From NCBI GenBank assembly GCA_021464245.1, contig JADCRB010000013.1:11645350-11709349 (forward strand): a stretch of 64,000 bases of DNA, read 5' to 3'. Made by a program: the position numbers and the translations under genes. The DNA comes from Carallia brachiata (lineage: Eukaryota > Streptophyta > Magnoliopsida > Malpighiales > Rhizophoraceae). Every line of letters begins with the position of its first letter. Within the stretch, counting starts at the first letter, position 1. Under the pieces are notes generated by a model, which searched no databases, was not told where the DNA came from, and was given only the letters and a program-made list of their open reading frames with translations. Positions 37,999-48,444 of this stretch are shown in pieces.

Positions 37999-38437
37999 AA
38001 AAACTATAATTTTACCTATCATCTTTGTACATTTTAAGAATTTCACCCACAACATTTTTTTGTTTTGAATTCTACCCTCAACATTTTTTCTATTAATTTT
38101 TTTTACTCTTTTCCATTAGTTGACCTTAAGTATGACCCGTGACAGTTCAATCAGCGATACATTTGATGCTTTTATATAATTGAAAGAAAGAAATTAAAAA
38201 AAAAGTCATAAAAAATAAATTGTCGACTATAAGGTAATAACATGTTACTGACATGAATTATAAATCAGATGATATATCACTAATTAGATTATCACGTATA
38301 ATATTTAACAGTCAACTAATAGAAAAAAATTAAAAAAGATTAACAAAAAATATGTTGATAGTAAATTTTAAAATATAAAAATATTATAATTAAAATTCTT
38401 AAAATTCATAAAAATGATAAGTGAAATTATAATTTTT
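37999..38437. mobile_element. Fold-back (MITE-like) element, unit B only
   Basis: About 440 bp with long imperfect inverted ends. The left end, AAAACTATAATTTTACCTAT, then CATTTTAAGAATTTCACCC, pairs with the right end, ATTCTTAAAATTCATAAAAA, then TGATAAGTGAAATTATAATT. Unit A (near 25920-25940) runs through the site without it, so it arrived in unit B after the duplication or was lost from unit A. Confidence 0.6.
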
Positions 38438-39758
38438 ATTTTTAAATTATTATATATTTATTATATTTTTATTTATGGGCGAACTCTAACCTTTTCCGCT
38501 GTAGTAATAAAACATACGGAACACATGGAGATGTATGTACTTTTTTGTTTTTTGTCTACTGCGCAAATTCCAATGGAATCGAAACCAATGATTATAGTAC
38601 CAAAGAACCAGACAGCATTACACTGCCACACGTTTCCTAGGCTGATGATGCTAGATTGTTTGTTAGCATGTTTTTTGTGCTAAAAAATTGGCCGTCGATG
38701 GGACGCTTATTATCTTTGGTCTAAGAAATAGTAATAACTACAGAAAAATAAAATAAAAAAATTATGTAATATATATGTAAATAGTTATAAAGTTAATATG
38801 TAAAATTTAAAATTTAAAATGGTCACTGGTACAAGTCTATATCATGGACCCATGGTATCTTGGACTCCTACTGTAAGCTAATTAACAATTTAAGGTTGTT
38901 AACTTGATGATTAGTTGTTGGATACGTATTTATAATTTTATTTTAAATTTTAATATATATAATTAATGATTATGATAATAAAATTGATAAATTTTCATTT
39001 AAGATGCATTTAATTTGCTATGTTAATGTAATTTAGGCTAAAAATTTCGATCTCCTATTTAATCAGTATTAAAGTTATGTCTAAAATTAAAGGTTTTAAG
39101 TTTGAGTTTTAATTATAGTTAATTAAACTATAAAACAAAACTTCGATCTTGTATTTTTTAGTTTTTTTTTTTTTTGGTACACATATATGGTAACTTCAAG
39201 TCATGTAAGCTAGTTAACTAAGTCATGTAACTTTTTTTTTTTGGTTACAAGTTTTTGTGTCAATAATTGTGATTATTCTATAAATTATTGTAAATAGTAT
39301 CTTTAAAACGTCACAATATACCATTAAATGTACAAACATACATTCGTGTCACCATAGCTTATAAGACTTGAAAGTTATCATATTGTAATTACATAGTAAT
39401 TAAGTTAGCAAAATCTTAATTAAGTTTCAAAAACTATCTATACAATGATGTTGTTGAAAAAACGAACTACCCATGATATGATGTCTGCAACGATAGCTTA
39501 ATCCTTCATTTGAAATTAACATCATAGATTAAACCAAAAAATAATAATAATAATAACATCATAGATCATTATATATGAATTATCAGCATTGAGCCATGAT
39601 ACCTATATTAAGCCCTATTAAATGGCTATGAAGCTGAGCGCACTCTTGGTTAATTATCAATCGGGTTTTGACTAGGTAAATGTAATTTGATTAATACATT
39701 AACCATCTTTTGTCCATAATCGTATGAATAAGTGAATAACATATCCAAATTTTTTTTG

Positions 39759-39978
39759 CAAATTGCGTGAAATACTCTAATTTCTTTAAACTTCAGAATG
39801 ATTTTTACAGTTACTAAAATCAACTCATTTTTATTCAACTCCAACCAATTTCACGTAACTCAAACTTTTGATTAACATTTTGTTTATTTCTTGCAAATTA
39901 CATATAATACACTAAATTTCTGTAAACTTCAAAATGATTTTTACAGTTACTAAAATTAGTCCATTTTTGTTTAGCCTT
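39759..39978. repeat. Direct repeat of about 85 bp, two copies
   Basis: 39759-39844 and 39894-39978 share GCAAATT..., TAAACTTC(A)GAATG or TAAACTTCAAAATG, and TTTTTACAGTTACTAAAAT. They are separated by about 50 bp. The segment has no counterpart in unit A. Confidence 0.7.
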
Positions 39979-40145
39979 ATGAATTTTGTTTAACTTGTTT
40001 GTTTAAACTCCAATAAGAAAATACTTTAAATTCATATGAATTAGTTACTTAAATAAAAAAAAAAACTAGTTTATTTAGACCTGTCCACTTTTAATAAACA
40101 TTTTGAAAATTTACTTATTTTGTGAATTTTTTCGACAATACAAAT

Positions 40146-40560
40146 TATTTTCTCATGCACATTGAAAAAATATCATTATATTAACAAGTAAGATATATTA
40201 GAGCATTTCTTTTTTGGTTTTTTGAAAGCAATGTGATGAATGAAATATTCCATCTAAATTGTGAGTATAAAGTCTTATTTTAAAATTTTTTTAATTTTTG
40301 TTTATAGAAATTATATTCTAAATAATAGCATTATAATGAAGAGTAAGTTCTATTCAAGAATTCCTTTTTTGAACCTTAATGCAATTTGATAAATGAAAAA
40401 AAAAATCCATTTAAATTATCAGTAAGATGTCATGTTTTATAAAAAAATTTAATTTTTAAACATAAAAATTATTTTATTTTACACATTGAAAAAAAAACAT
40501 TATATTGAAGCATAAGATTTATTTGAGAATTTATTTTTTTGACTTTTCTCTCCAATATTG
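40146..40560. repeat. Degenerate tandem repeat of about 155-160 bp
   Basis: Three diverged units start near 40146, 40310 and 40470. Each has a CATTATA(T/A)T... core, an AGTAAG/ATAAGAT element, TT(T/C)AAGAATT or GAGAATTTATT, a GAA(T/A)GAAA... (C)CATCTAAATT segment and a long T-rich part. The array is absent from unit A. Confidence 0.45.
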
Positions 40561-41677
40561 GGATGAGGGCTAGAGGATTTGGGAGTTTGAAACAAAAGAC
40601 AATTTTTTTTAGATGATCTCAATTCTGGAAGAGCTTGTAAGATTAAAAAAAAAAAAAGAAGAAAAGAAACAAAGCAAACAAGGTTTACAACGCAAAACAA
40701 AACGGCTTTAAGGGGCAATTAAGTAATTTAGGAATTTAAGTAAGGTTAATTCTCTTTTTTGCTCTTAAATGAATAATTAAGTCATCAAATTAATCTCAAA
40801 CTTATATACTAAGTAGCCTTAATGTTTTATGAGAAATTTATTATACTCATATTTTATAAGAGTGAAATTAATAAACACTTAGATATAATAGTGTCTACCA
40901 TCCGATTAGTTGACTATCATAGGTCCGGGAAATAGTTCATAACGTTCCGTAAACTTCTAGCAGCAATGTTTTATACGGTGATTTATAATTCTATATAATA
41001 ATTATTGAGAAAAGGTAATACTAAAAAAAAAAGTTTAATTAGAAAATTTCTTGAAAAAATTATTGGCTACAATAAATAAGATACAAATCTTGTTACGAAG
41101 GAAAAAAGAATTAAAAAGAAAGCCTACAGTATCTTAAAAAAAAATTAAGCGTAGTATGATAAAAGATTAGACGCGTGTTGGCTTCTATACTCATTAATAT
41201 TATAGTTAATTTAGGAGAGTGTTATTTTAGATTCAATAATATTATGATAGTAAATTTTTCTTTTAAGAGAGTTTAAATGAGAACTGTAAAATATCAAAAT
41301 CAATCCCTAATTTAAAGGTCAATGATCGTTATATTTGCTGATTTTTAAGTGTTCAAGAAAAAGGAAAAAACAGCACCCTAACCACATGAGTTCCTAAATG
41401 TACACGAGGAAAAAGGAAAGAACCATGTGGCCGGCTAACATCGATGATTCCATAAACAACTTGGATTTTTCTTTCCCCCATTATTTTCTGTCCTTCTGTT
41501 ACAGCAACCGACCTACGATCAAATGAGCACGCGAGAATTTTAGATTTGTGTAATCCTTGCAAATAAATCATTTTAGGAGGCGTGAGGCTTGCTCGAATAA
41601 TAATAAAGTTTGTATTTCATTATAATAGATAGAGTTTGAACTTCTGTTTATTTTTTATCTATTTTTTTTATATAATT

Positions 41678-41682
41678 GTGAT
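41678..41682. repeat. Copia target-site duplication, left
   Basis: GTGAT, repeated exactly at 47011-47015. In unit A the empty site reads TTGTGATAATTCC near 30178-30190. Confidence 0.92.
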
Positions 41683-41886
41683 TGTTGAAGTTAATCCAGA
41701 TTTAATTCTTAATTATTATTTAAGTAGAACTTGGTTAGTTTGTTTCCATATTCGAGTAGAATTAGGATTGTGTTTTATTAGTATATAAGGACATGTGATT
41801 TATGTTTTATGTGTGTACTTCTCATTATTATTGTGTGACATTATTCAATTAATAAAGTCGTAATGTTAAGTTAATTAAAGTTAACA
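41683..41886 (+). repeat. Copia 5' LTR
   Basis: 204 bp, TGTTGAAG...TTAACA. It differs from the 3' LTR at six positions, all transitions, with no indels. GTATATAAGG within it is a likely TATA box. Confidence 0.95.
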
Positions 41887-41887
41887 G

Positions 41888-41902
41888 TGATATCAGAGCA
41901 GG
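41888..41902 (+). other. Copia primer-binding site (initiator tRNA-Met type)
   Basis: TGATATCAGAGCAGG follows the 5' LTR by one base. The plant Copia consensus is TGGTATCAGAGC, so there is one mismatch. Confidence 0.8.
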
Positions 41903-42669
41903 TCGATCGAGAAGCCACCGTCATCGAATTTTGAATTACTTGATCGCGAATAAAATTTTGTTGAGTTAGTTCGTGTTGAAAACGAAGCAAGTAGTATTGT
42001 CACTGTCAGATATCGTGAGAAATATCTGATCTAAAACGAAGAAAAAGGAGTTGTCGGAGTATCGCCGGATCCTCGCCAGAGCTGCCGCCGACCACCACGC
42101 GCCGCCGTCGGAGTTGCCGTTCGTCACCGAAAACTGTCATCTTCATCGCCGGACGCCGATCTCCCTGTTTCCAGCACCCACGCGCCGGAAATCTCGCTGG
42201 AAACCCGCGGATCAAAAGAAGACCGTAGATCCCAGCCGCCGTTCAATCGCCGATTCCGCCGCCTCCACTCACCGACGAACGTCGAAACGACTAGAAATCG
42301 TGTCCCCGGCCACCGATCTTCCTTCCCTAGCCTCCGACGCTTCGATTTTTCGCCGAAAAATCGCAAGGTCCCAAATCCGTTTCTGTCACCATCGATTCCG
42401 CCGCCCAGTCGCCGTTTCCACCGTTTCTATCGCCGTTCGTCCCTCTTCCAGCTACCGTCCGCCTGAGGAGGAGCTCCAGAGTCATCGCCGGCACTGAATC
42501 CGTCGCCGGTGGTTGATTGGTTAAGGGCTGCTTGTTTGTCCCCGAGGAAGAAGGAAGAAAAAGAAAAAAAAAAGTGAGGGGGGCAGATTGGAGAAAAAGG
42601 AAAATAAGGGGTCAGATTACAAATTTTACAAAATAGTGGGTCAGATTCGTAAAATAAAAGTTTGAAGAG
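41903..42669 (+). other. Copia leader with GC-rich block
   Basis: Untranslated leader between primer site and gag. 42040-42500 is rich in CCGCCG/CGCCGG-like triplets and reads open in more than one frame, which is a composition effect. The rest is purine-rich. No recognisable host gene domain is seen. Confidence 0.6.
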
Positions 42670-44351
42670 ATGAATTTTAATATGAATGGCTCAATTCCAG
42701 TTTCAGTTCCCGTTTTAGATGGGAAAAATTACAACCGATGGTCTCTGTGCAGATGAAAATATTATTTGACTACAACGAGTTGCTCAGTGTTGTTGAGAAC
42801 GGAGTTGAAGAGATTGCTGCAGACGCAACAGAAGTATAACGGACTGCTCATCGAGATATGCAGAAGAAGGATAAAAAGGCGCTTTATTTTATTCATCAGG
42901 CAGTCAATGATGATAGTTTTGAGAACATTGCAGGTGCAACTATGTCTAAGCAAGTATGAGATATTTTGACGACATCTTTTCAAGGTGCAGATAAAGTTAA
43001 GAAGGTGAAACTTCAAATCTTACGACGTCAGTTTGAGTTATTGCAGATGGAAACCTCAGAAACGGTTTCAGTTTATATCAGTAGAGTTCTCGCTCTCACG
43101 AATCAGATGAAAGTTTATGGAGAGCAGCTTAATGATCAAATTAAAGTTGAGAAGATTTTGAGGACACTCACACCGCGATATGAGCACATTGTGGTTGCAA
43201 TTGAAGAAGCACATGATTTGTCGCAGATGTCAGTTGATGTATTGACGGGCACGTTGCAAGCTCACGAGCAGCGCATGAATGAGAAGCGCATTGAGAAGCC
43301 AGTCGAGCAAGCCCTTCAGAGTGAAGCTCCCATCAGAGGCGAGCAGAATGATCAATCACAACAGAGGCAAAATTCCTCTCGTGGAAGAGGAAGAGGACGA
43401 GGACGAGGACGTGGTGGATTTTACAACAATCAAGGTTGTGGAGGTCGCTACAATAATTATGGAGGTAGAGACAATTATCTGAAGAATACAGACCAGACTA
43501 ACAGAGGTCGTGGTCAAGACCGAGGCCAAGGAAGAGGTCAAGGTAGAGGAAGACAAGATAAATCTAATATTGAGTGTTATTCATGCCACAAGCGTGGCCA
43601 CTATGCTCATGAGTGTTGGTCGAAGGAAAATAATCAGACAGCACACTGTGCACAAGAGCATGCACAAGAAGGAGATGGTGATGGAAATCAAGCCCTCATG
43701 ATGGTTACTGCAGCCACTGAAACATCAAATTACAACACATGGTTCCTGGACACCGGATGCACCAATCATATGTGTGGAAAAAAGGAGCTTTTTGTGGATC
43801 TTGATGAGTCAATCCGCTCCACAGTTAAATTTGCTGATGATAGCAGCGTTCCAGTGATGGGAAAGGGGCGAATTCTCATTAAGTTGAAGAATGGAGACCA
43901 TAATTACATCTCAGATGTGTTCTATGTACCAGATATGAAGAGCAACCTTCTCAGTTTGGGTCAATTGCTTGAAAAGGGGTATAACATTATACTGCGTGAT
44001 AACTGTCTCTCAATCACTGATGGTAAAGGTACACTTATTCTCAAATCCCCTTTGACGAAGAACCGGATGTTTCGAGTTGATATTGCCACAGATGTTTATA
44101 CTTGTCTGAGTGCTGTTGTGAAAGACGAATCTTGGTTGTGGCATCTTCGGTTTGGTCATTTGAATTTTCGTAGTTTGAAGGTGCTCGCACAGGATAATAT
44201 GGTAAAAGGTTTGCCAGGATTGATCATCCGAACCAGATATGTGAGGCTTGTATCCTTGCAAAACAGAGCAGATTACCTTTTGTGGAAAGGAGAACTTGGC
44301 GTGCAAGGCATCCACTCCAGCTTATTCACTCCGATGTTTGCGGTCCAATGA
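42670..44351 (+). pseudogene. Copia gag-protease-preintegrase region, disrupted
   Basis: Starts at ATG 42670 with the usual gag opening (LDGKNY.RW). A 2-bp insertion gives a stop at 42754-42756, and the continuing frame has stops at 42837-42839 and 42957-42959. From 42960 the frame is open to 44351. It includes an RG-rich stretch (43376-43560), a CX2CX4HX4C zinc knuckle (43575-43616), an aspartic protease motif DTGCTNHM near 43750, and a GAG-pre-integrase segment (WLWHLRFGHLN). A one-base shift near 44220 ends the frame before the integrase proper. Confidence 0.9.
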
Positions 44352-45200
44352 GTGTTCCATCAGTTGGGAACAATAGGTATTTTCTCACCTTCATTGATGA
44401 TTTTTCGAGGAAGACATGGGTCTATATCATGCAGAGGAAATCTGAAGTATTTGATTGCTTTAAGAAGTTTAAGGCATTTGTTGAGAGGCAAAGTGGCTGT
44501 TATATAAAGGTCTTGCGGCCTGATGGAGGTGGTGAATATGTCTCTAATGAGTTCAAAGAGTATTGTGAAGAACATGACATAAAGCATGAACTTACTTTTC
44601 CCTACACACCACATCATAATGGAGTTGCTGAAAGGAAGAACAGATCGATCATGAATATGGTTAGAAGCTTATTGAAGGCCAAAGGAGTGCCTAATCCTTT
44701 TGGGCAGAAGCTGTGTGTGTGTTCTGTTTACTTGTTGAATAGGTGTCCAACAGCAAGTATTCAGTCACTCCTGAAGAAGCATGGACCAGTTTTAAGCCTA
44801 GTGTGAGGCATCTGAAGGTGTTTGGTTCGATTGCTTACGCACATATTCCTGCTGAGATGAGGACAAAGTTAGATGATCGAGGAGTGAAGACAATTTTAGT
44901 TGGTTATTCAAAAGGAAGATATAAGTTGTTTAATCCCGTGACAAAGAAAGAAATTTTGAGCAGAGATGTGACTTTTGTAGAAGATGAAGCTTGGAAATTT
45001 GATGCTGAGGAGCACAATGTTTCTCAGAGACGTCCTATTGCTATTTTGGGAGAAGAGGAGTCTCAAATTGTAGTCCCTAATGCAAATAGGGAAGTTGTCC
45101 AGTTCTTGCTCAGAATCCAATACCACAAGCTCCCCAAGATAATCAAAGACCGAGGAGAAATCGCCAACAGTCAGTTAGATTACAAGATTATGAGGTAATT
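44225..45200 (+). pseudogene. Copia integrase region, disrupted
   Basis: HSDVCGPM, FIDDFSRKTWVY and the YTPHHNGVAERKNR segment mark the DDE integrase core. The second Asp sits in LRPDGGGEYVS. A frameshift near 44750 separates the C-terminal part (VTPEEAW, HLKVFGSIAY, KTILVGYS). The frame is lost again near 45100. Confidence 0.88.
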
Positions 45201-46799
45201 CCTGATGATGCTATTAATGATGATGGGGATTTGGTATATTTTGCGATGTTTGCAGATTGTGAACCTGTATCGTTTGATGAGGCGATTCAAGACCCTAAGT
45301 GGGTGAATGCAATGAATGAAGAAATTAAGGCGATTGAGAAAAATAAGACTTGGGAGCTTACTAAAATCCCACGAGGTCACAAAGTTATTGATGTGAAGTG
45401 GGTTTTCAAGACGAAGAGGAAATCAAATGGAGAGTAGAGAGATACAAGGCAAGATTGGTAGCTAAAGGATTTGAACAACGTCCTGGTTATGACTACCATG
45501 AAGTTTTCTCCTGTTGCTCGCATGGAAACAGTTAGACTCATTATTGCTTTGGTTGCTCAGAATCGTTGGAGAATTCATCAAATGGATGTAAAGTCAGCTT
45601 TTCTCAACGGTCCACTTGAAGAGGAAGTGTTTGTGAAGTAACCTCCAGGTTTTATGAAGGAAGGAAGTGAAGAGAAGGTGTATAAGTTGAAGAAAGCGCT
45701 CTATGGATTGAAACAAGCACATAGAGCATAGAATAAGCGCATTGATTCTTTCTTCCATGAAGCTAATTTTCAGAAGTGTCCGTCTGAACATGCCTTATAT
45801 GTGAAAGTTAATGATGATGGTGATATCTTGTTGGTATGTTTATATGTTGATGACTTGATCTTCACAGGCAACAATCCCAGAATGATTGAAGACTTTAAGA
45901 AGTCGATGATGAGTGAGTTTGAAATGACTGATTTGGGCCTAATGTCATACTTTCTTGGCATTGAAGTGATTCAAGGAGATGATGGAATCTTTATTTGCCA
46001 GAAGAGATATGCTAAAGAGTTGTTGAAGAAGTTTCGGATGCATGATTGCAATCTTGTGAGAACACCTGTTGAAGTTGGCACTAAATTGTCTAAGGAAGGC
46101 AATGACACACCTGTTGATTCCACACACTTTAAGCAGATTGTTGGAAGTTTGAGGTACTTGACATGCACAAGACCCGACATATCTTATGGAGTTGGTTTGA
46201 TTAGCAAGTTTTTGGAGTCTCCGCGTCAATCTCATATGCAAGTTGCTAAGAGGATTATGCGATACATTAAAGGGACGTTTGATCATGGTCTACTTTATAC
46301 TTCATCTAAGAATTGTGCTCTTGTAGGCTATTCTGATAGTGATTGGGGTGGAGATGTTGACGATCGAAGAAGCACTTCTGGTTACTGTTTCAATTTTGGC
46401 ACAGCTGCTTGTTCGTGGTCATCGAAGAAACAATCTATTGTTGCACTTTCGACTTGTGAAGCAGAATATGTAGCCGCAGCTTCCAGTGCTTGTCAAGCTA
46501 TTTGGTTGAGGAATTTATTGAGTGAGATTTATGTTCCAGTTGAAGGTCCTACGAAGATATTTGTTGATAATGTTTCAGCTATTAATTTGGCCAACAATCC
46601 AGTGACGCATGGAAGGAGTAAGCACATTGATACTCGTTTTCATTTTCTGAGAGATCAAGTTGATAAAGGAGAGATTGAATTGACTTATTGCAAATCTGAA
46701 GGTCAAGTTGCAGATATTCTTACGAAACCGTTAAAGTATGATACGTTTGTCAAGCTGAAGCAGATGTTGGGAATGCGAGCATCACCAAATCAGGATTAA
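45201..46799 (+). pseudogene. Copia reverse transcriptase-RNase H region, disrupted at its start
   Basis: The reverse transcriptase begins near 45260 (EAIQDPKWVNAMNEEI). It has shifts near 45430 and 45510 and in-frame stops near 45640 and 45730. From 45801 it is open to 46799. The YVDD active site is at 45843-45854, followed by GSLRYL, ARPDI-like CTRPDISY and RNase H (GYSDSDWGGD, STSGYCF, CEAEYVAA, KHIDTRFHFLRD). The last third is the best preserved part of the element. Confidence 0.92.
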
Positions 46800-46805
46800 G
46801 GGGGG
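46799..46805 (+). other. Copia polypurine tract
   Basis: AAGGGGGG-type purine run directly before the 3' LTR and just after the last stop codon. Confidence 0.85.
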
Positions 46806-46806
46806 A

Positions 46807-47010
46807 TGTTGAAGTTAATCCAGATTTAATTTTTAATTATTATTTAAGTAGAACTTGGTTAGTTTGTTTCCATATTCGAGTAGAATTAGAATTGTGTTTT
46901 ATTAGTATATAAGGACATGTGATTTATGTTTTATGTGTGTGCTTCTCATTATTATTGTGTGATATTATTCAATTAATAAAGTCGTAGTGTTAAGTTAATT
47001 AAAGCTAACA
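46807..47010 (+). repeat. Copia 3' LTR
   Basis: 204 bp, same length as the 5' LTR, ending GCTAACA. Confidence 0.95.
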
Positions 47011-47015
47011 GTGAT
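47011..47015. repeat. Copia target-site duplication, right
   Basis: GTGAT, identical to 41678-41682, followed by CATTCCTTTAAG, which matches unit A AATTCCTTCAAG. Confidence 0.92.
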
Positions 47016-47658
47016 CATTCCTTTAAGACTAAAAAAACATTAATCTTTTTAGCAAAAGCAAAGAATACAATAATCATAACAAAATAATCTAAAAAATTAG
47101 CTTAGTTGATAAAATGAATAAATTCTCCACTTTTTTATTCAAGATTTAAATCCTAGAATTAGGCCACGAGCAAACAATTCGTCGTGAACTCAAATTCAAG
47201 AGTTGATAACATACTTTCCACTAAACTAACTACAGAGCCTTAATATGCTGATTATTATGTTTACTCACTTTTTGTGGTTTTATGTCTCATGAAATCGGTT
47301 TAGTATTTATTTGTTATAACTGAATCCTATTTAACTCTTTTTTCTTCCTCACATTTGGTGCGTAGACTTGAGTCTCCTCTATGAGCTGTGTCGATTCCAA
47401 TATGATGCCAAAAAGAAAATAAATAAATAAATAAACAGATAAAGCTTCAATGCCCTTTAAATAATATGAAGCCAAAATAAAGCTAAAGCATCCTTCACCT
47501 TTTTTTTTTTGGATAAGTCAACAAGTCATGCTTTACTAAATTAAACACTAACAGCAGATTACAGCTCAAATGGTGCCCACTCCTTTTATAATTAATTAGA
47601 TCCTATTTCTTTGCTTGCATTTCTTCATATATAAATACAACAGACTATTCTTGGTTCC
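47016..47658. other. Upstream region of ERF copy B
   Basis: Matches unit A 30230-31950 without the retroelement, the AT-rich insert near 31300-31470 and the fold-back element. It is therefore probably closer to the ancestral ERF promoter. No gene is seen. Confidence 0.65.
47628..47635 (+). promoter_or_regulatory. TATA box of ERF gene, copy B
   Basis: TATATAAA, 67 bp upstream of the ATG at 47695, as in copy A. Confidence 0.65.
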
Positions 47659-47694
47659 ATGCTCAAAAAAACTTACCAAATATTTCCCTCTACC

Positions 47695-48444
47695 ATGGAA
47701 ACATCACTAGAAAAAGAGTGCGAGTGTGAGGCTCAAGTTTCTTCTACTTCAAATTCCTCCCCTTCACCCACCAAAAATTTCATAGAAATTCAGTCTAAAA
47801 AGTGCTCTAAGCGAAAAACAAAGGAGAAAAATGGCGACGAATATAACAAAAAGCTGAAGATCAACGCTGGAAACAATGCTGGAAAGCATCCAAACTATCG
47901 CGGAGTAAGAATGCGGCAATGGGGCAAATGGGTGTCTGAAATCAGGGAACCAAAGAAGAAATCAAGGATTTGGCTAGGAACTTTCCCTACTGCAGAAATG
48001 GCTGCTGGGGCGCACGACGTAGCAGCTCTCACAATCAAAGGCCCGGCAACCTGCCTGAATTTCCCCGAACTAGCCCACGAATTCCCCCGGTCGGCCAGCA
48101 CGTCCCCGAAAGATATTCAAGCTGCTGCAGCACTGGCAGCTGCCTTCATATGCAAGAAATGCGATGGAAATGAAGCAGACCTACTTGGATCTTCCTCCCT
48201 TGATACTACTACTACTACTACTATGGCTTCTCAGGACACTCAAGAATCATCATCAAGCTCACTAACATGTATTGAAGATGATGCATTTATCGATCTCCCG
48301 GACCTTTTCATAGACATAAGTCACCAATTTGATGAGTTGTGTTACTTCTCATCACCGTGGCAGCCGGTTTTTGCCGGAGCTGAAAATTGTGATGTTGATT
48401 TCTGTCATCAGGAGCTTTCTTTGTGGGAGTACAAATGGCTTTAA
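47695..48444 (+). CDS. DREB-type AP2/ERF transcription factor, copy B
   Basis: Intronless gene of 249 residues from ATG 47695, the start shared with copy A. An extra in-frame ATG at 47659 would add 12 residues. It lies only 24 bp after the TATA box, probably close to or before the transcript start, so 47695 is preferred. The AP2 domain (about residues 68-125) has the DREB-type Val/Glu pair and the same Gly for Arg in [12 protein letters not shown]. Compared with copy A there is a 4-residue tandem insertion just before the domain (NAGNNAG), Leu instead of Phe in DVAAL, and Glu instead of Lys in FPELAH, which restores the commoner family residues. The C-terminus ends LSLWEYKWL. Both copies look functional. 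Confidence 0.93.
   Translation: METSLEKECECEAQVSSTSNSSPSPTKNFIEIQSKKCSKRKTKEKNGDEYNKKLKINAGNNAGKHPNYRGVRMRQWGKWVSEIREPKKKSRIWLGTFPTAEMAAGAHDVAALTIKGPATCLNFPELAHEFPRSASTSPKDIQAAAALAAAFICKKCDGNEADLLGSSSLDTTTTTTMASQDTQESSSSSLTCIEDDAFIDLPDLFIDISHQFDELCYFSSPWQPVFAGAENCDVDFCHQELSLWEYKWL

Larger units (their letters stand above)
35393..41677. other. Spacer between RRM-like gene and Copia element, unit B
   Basis: No gene is recognised. The order matches unit A 23390-30170, with B-specific segments at about 36990-37195, 37999-38437 (fold-back element) and 39722-40885 (repeat-rich). An (AT)n tract lies at 36075-36100. Confidence 0.65.
41683..47010 (+). mobile_element. Copia (Ty1-type) LTR retrotransposon, full length but defective
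   Basis: The 5328-bp element has 204-bp LTRs, a primer site for initiator tRNA-Met, a polypurine tract and a perfect 5-bp target duplication. Domain order is gag, protease, integrase, reverse transcriptase, RNase H, the Ty1/copia order. The coding region is broken many times: a 2-bp insertion and stops in the gag start, further shifts near 44220, 44750, 45100, 45430 and 45510, and stops near 45640 and 45730. It cannot make its own polyprotein. It lies between homologous flanks in unit B and is absent from unit A, so it inserted after the duplication. Confidence 0.96.

Noticed and set aside
42051..42497. 148-codon open frame in the Copia leader
   Set aside because: GC-rich triplet composition keeps several frames open on both strands; no recognisable protein and placed before gag.
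43356..43556. Ser/Thr-rich minus-strand frame in Copia
   Set aside because: Antisense reading of the RG-rich gag segment.
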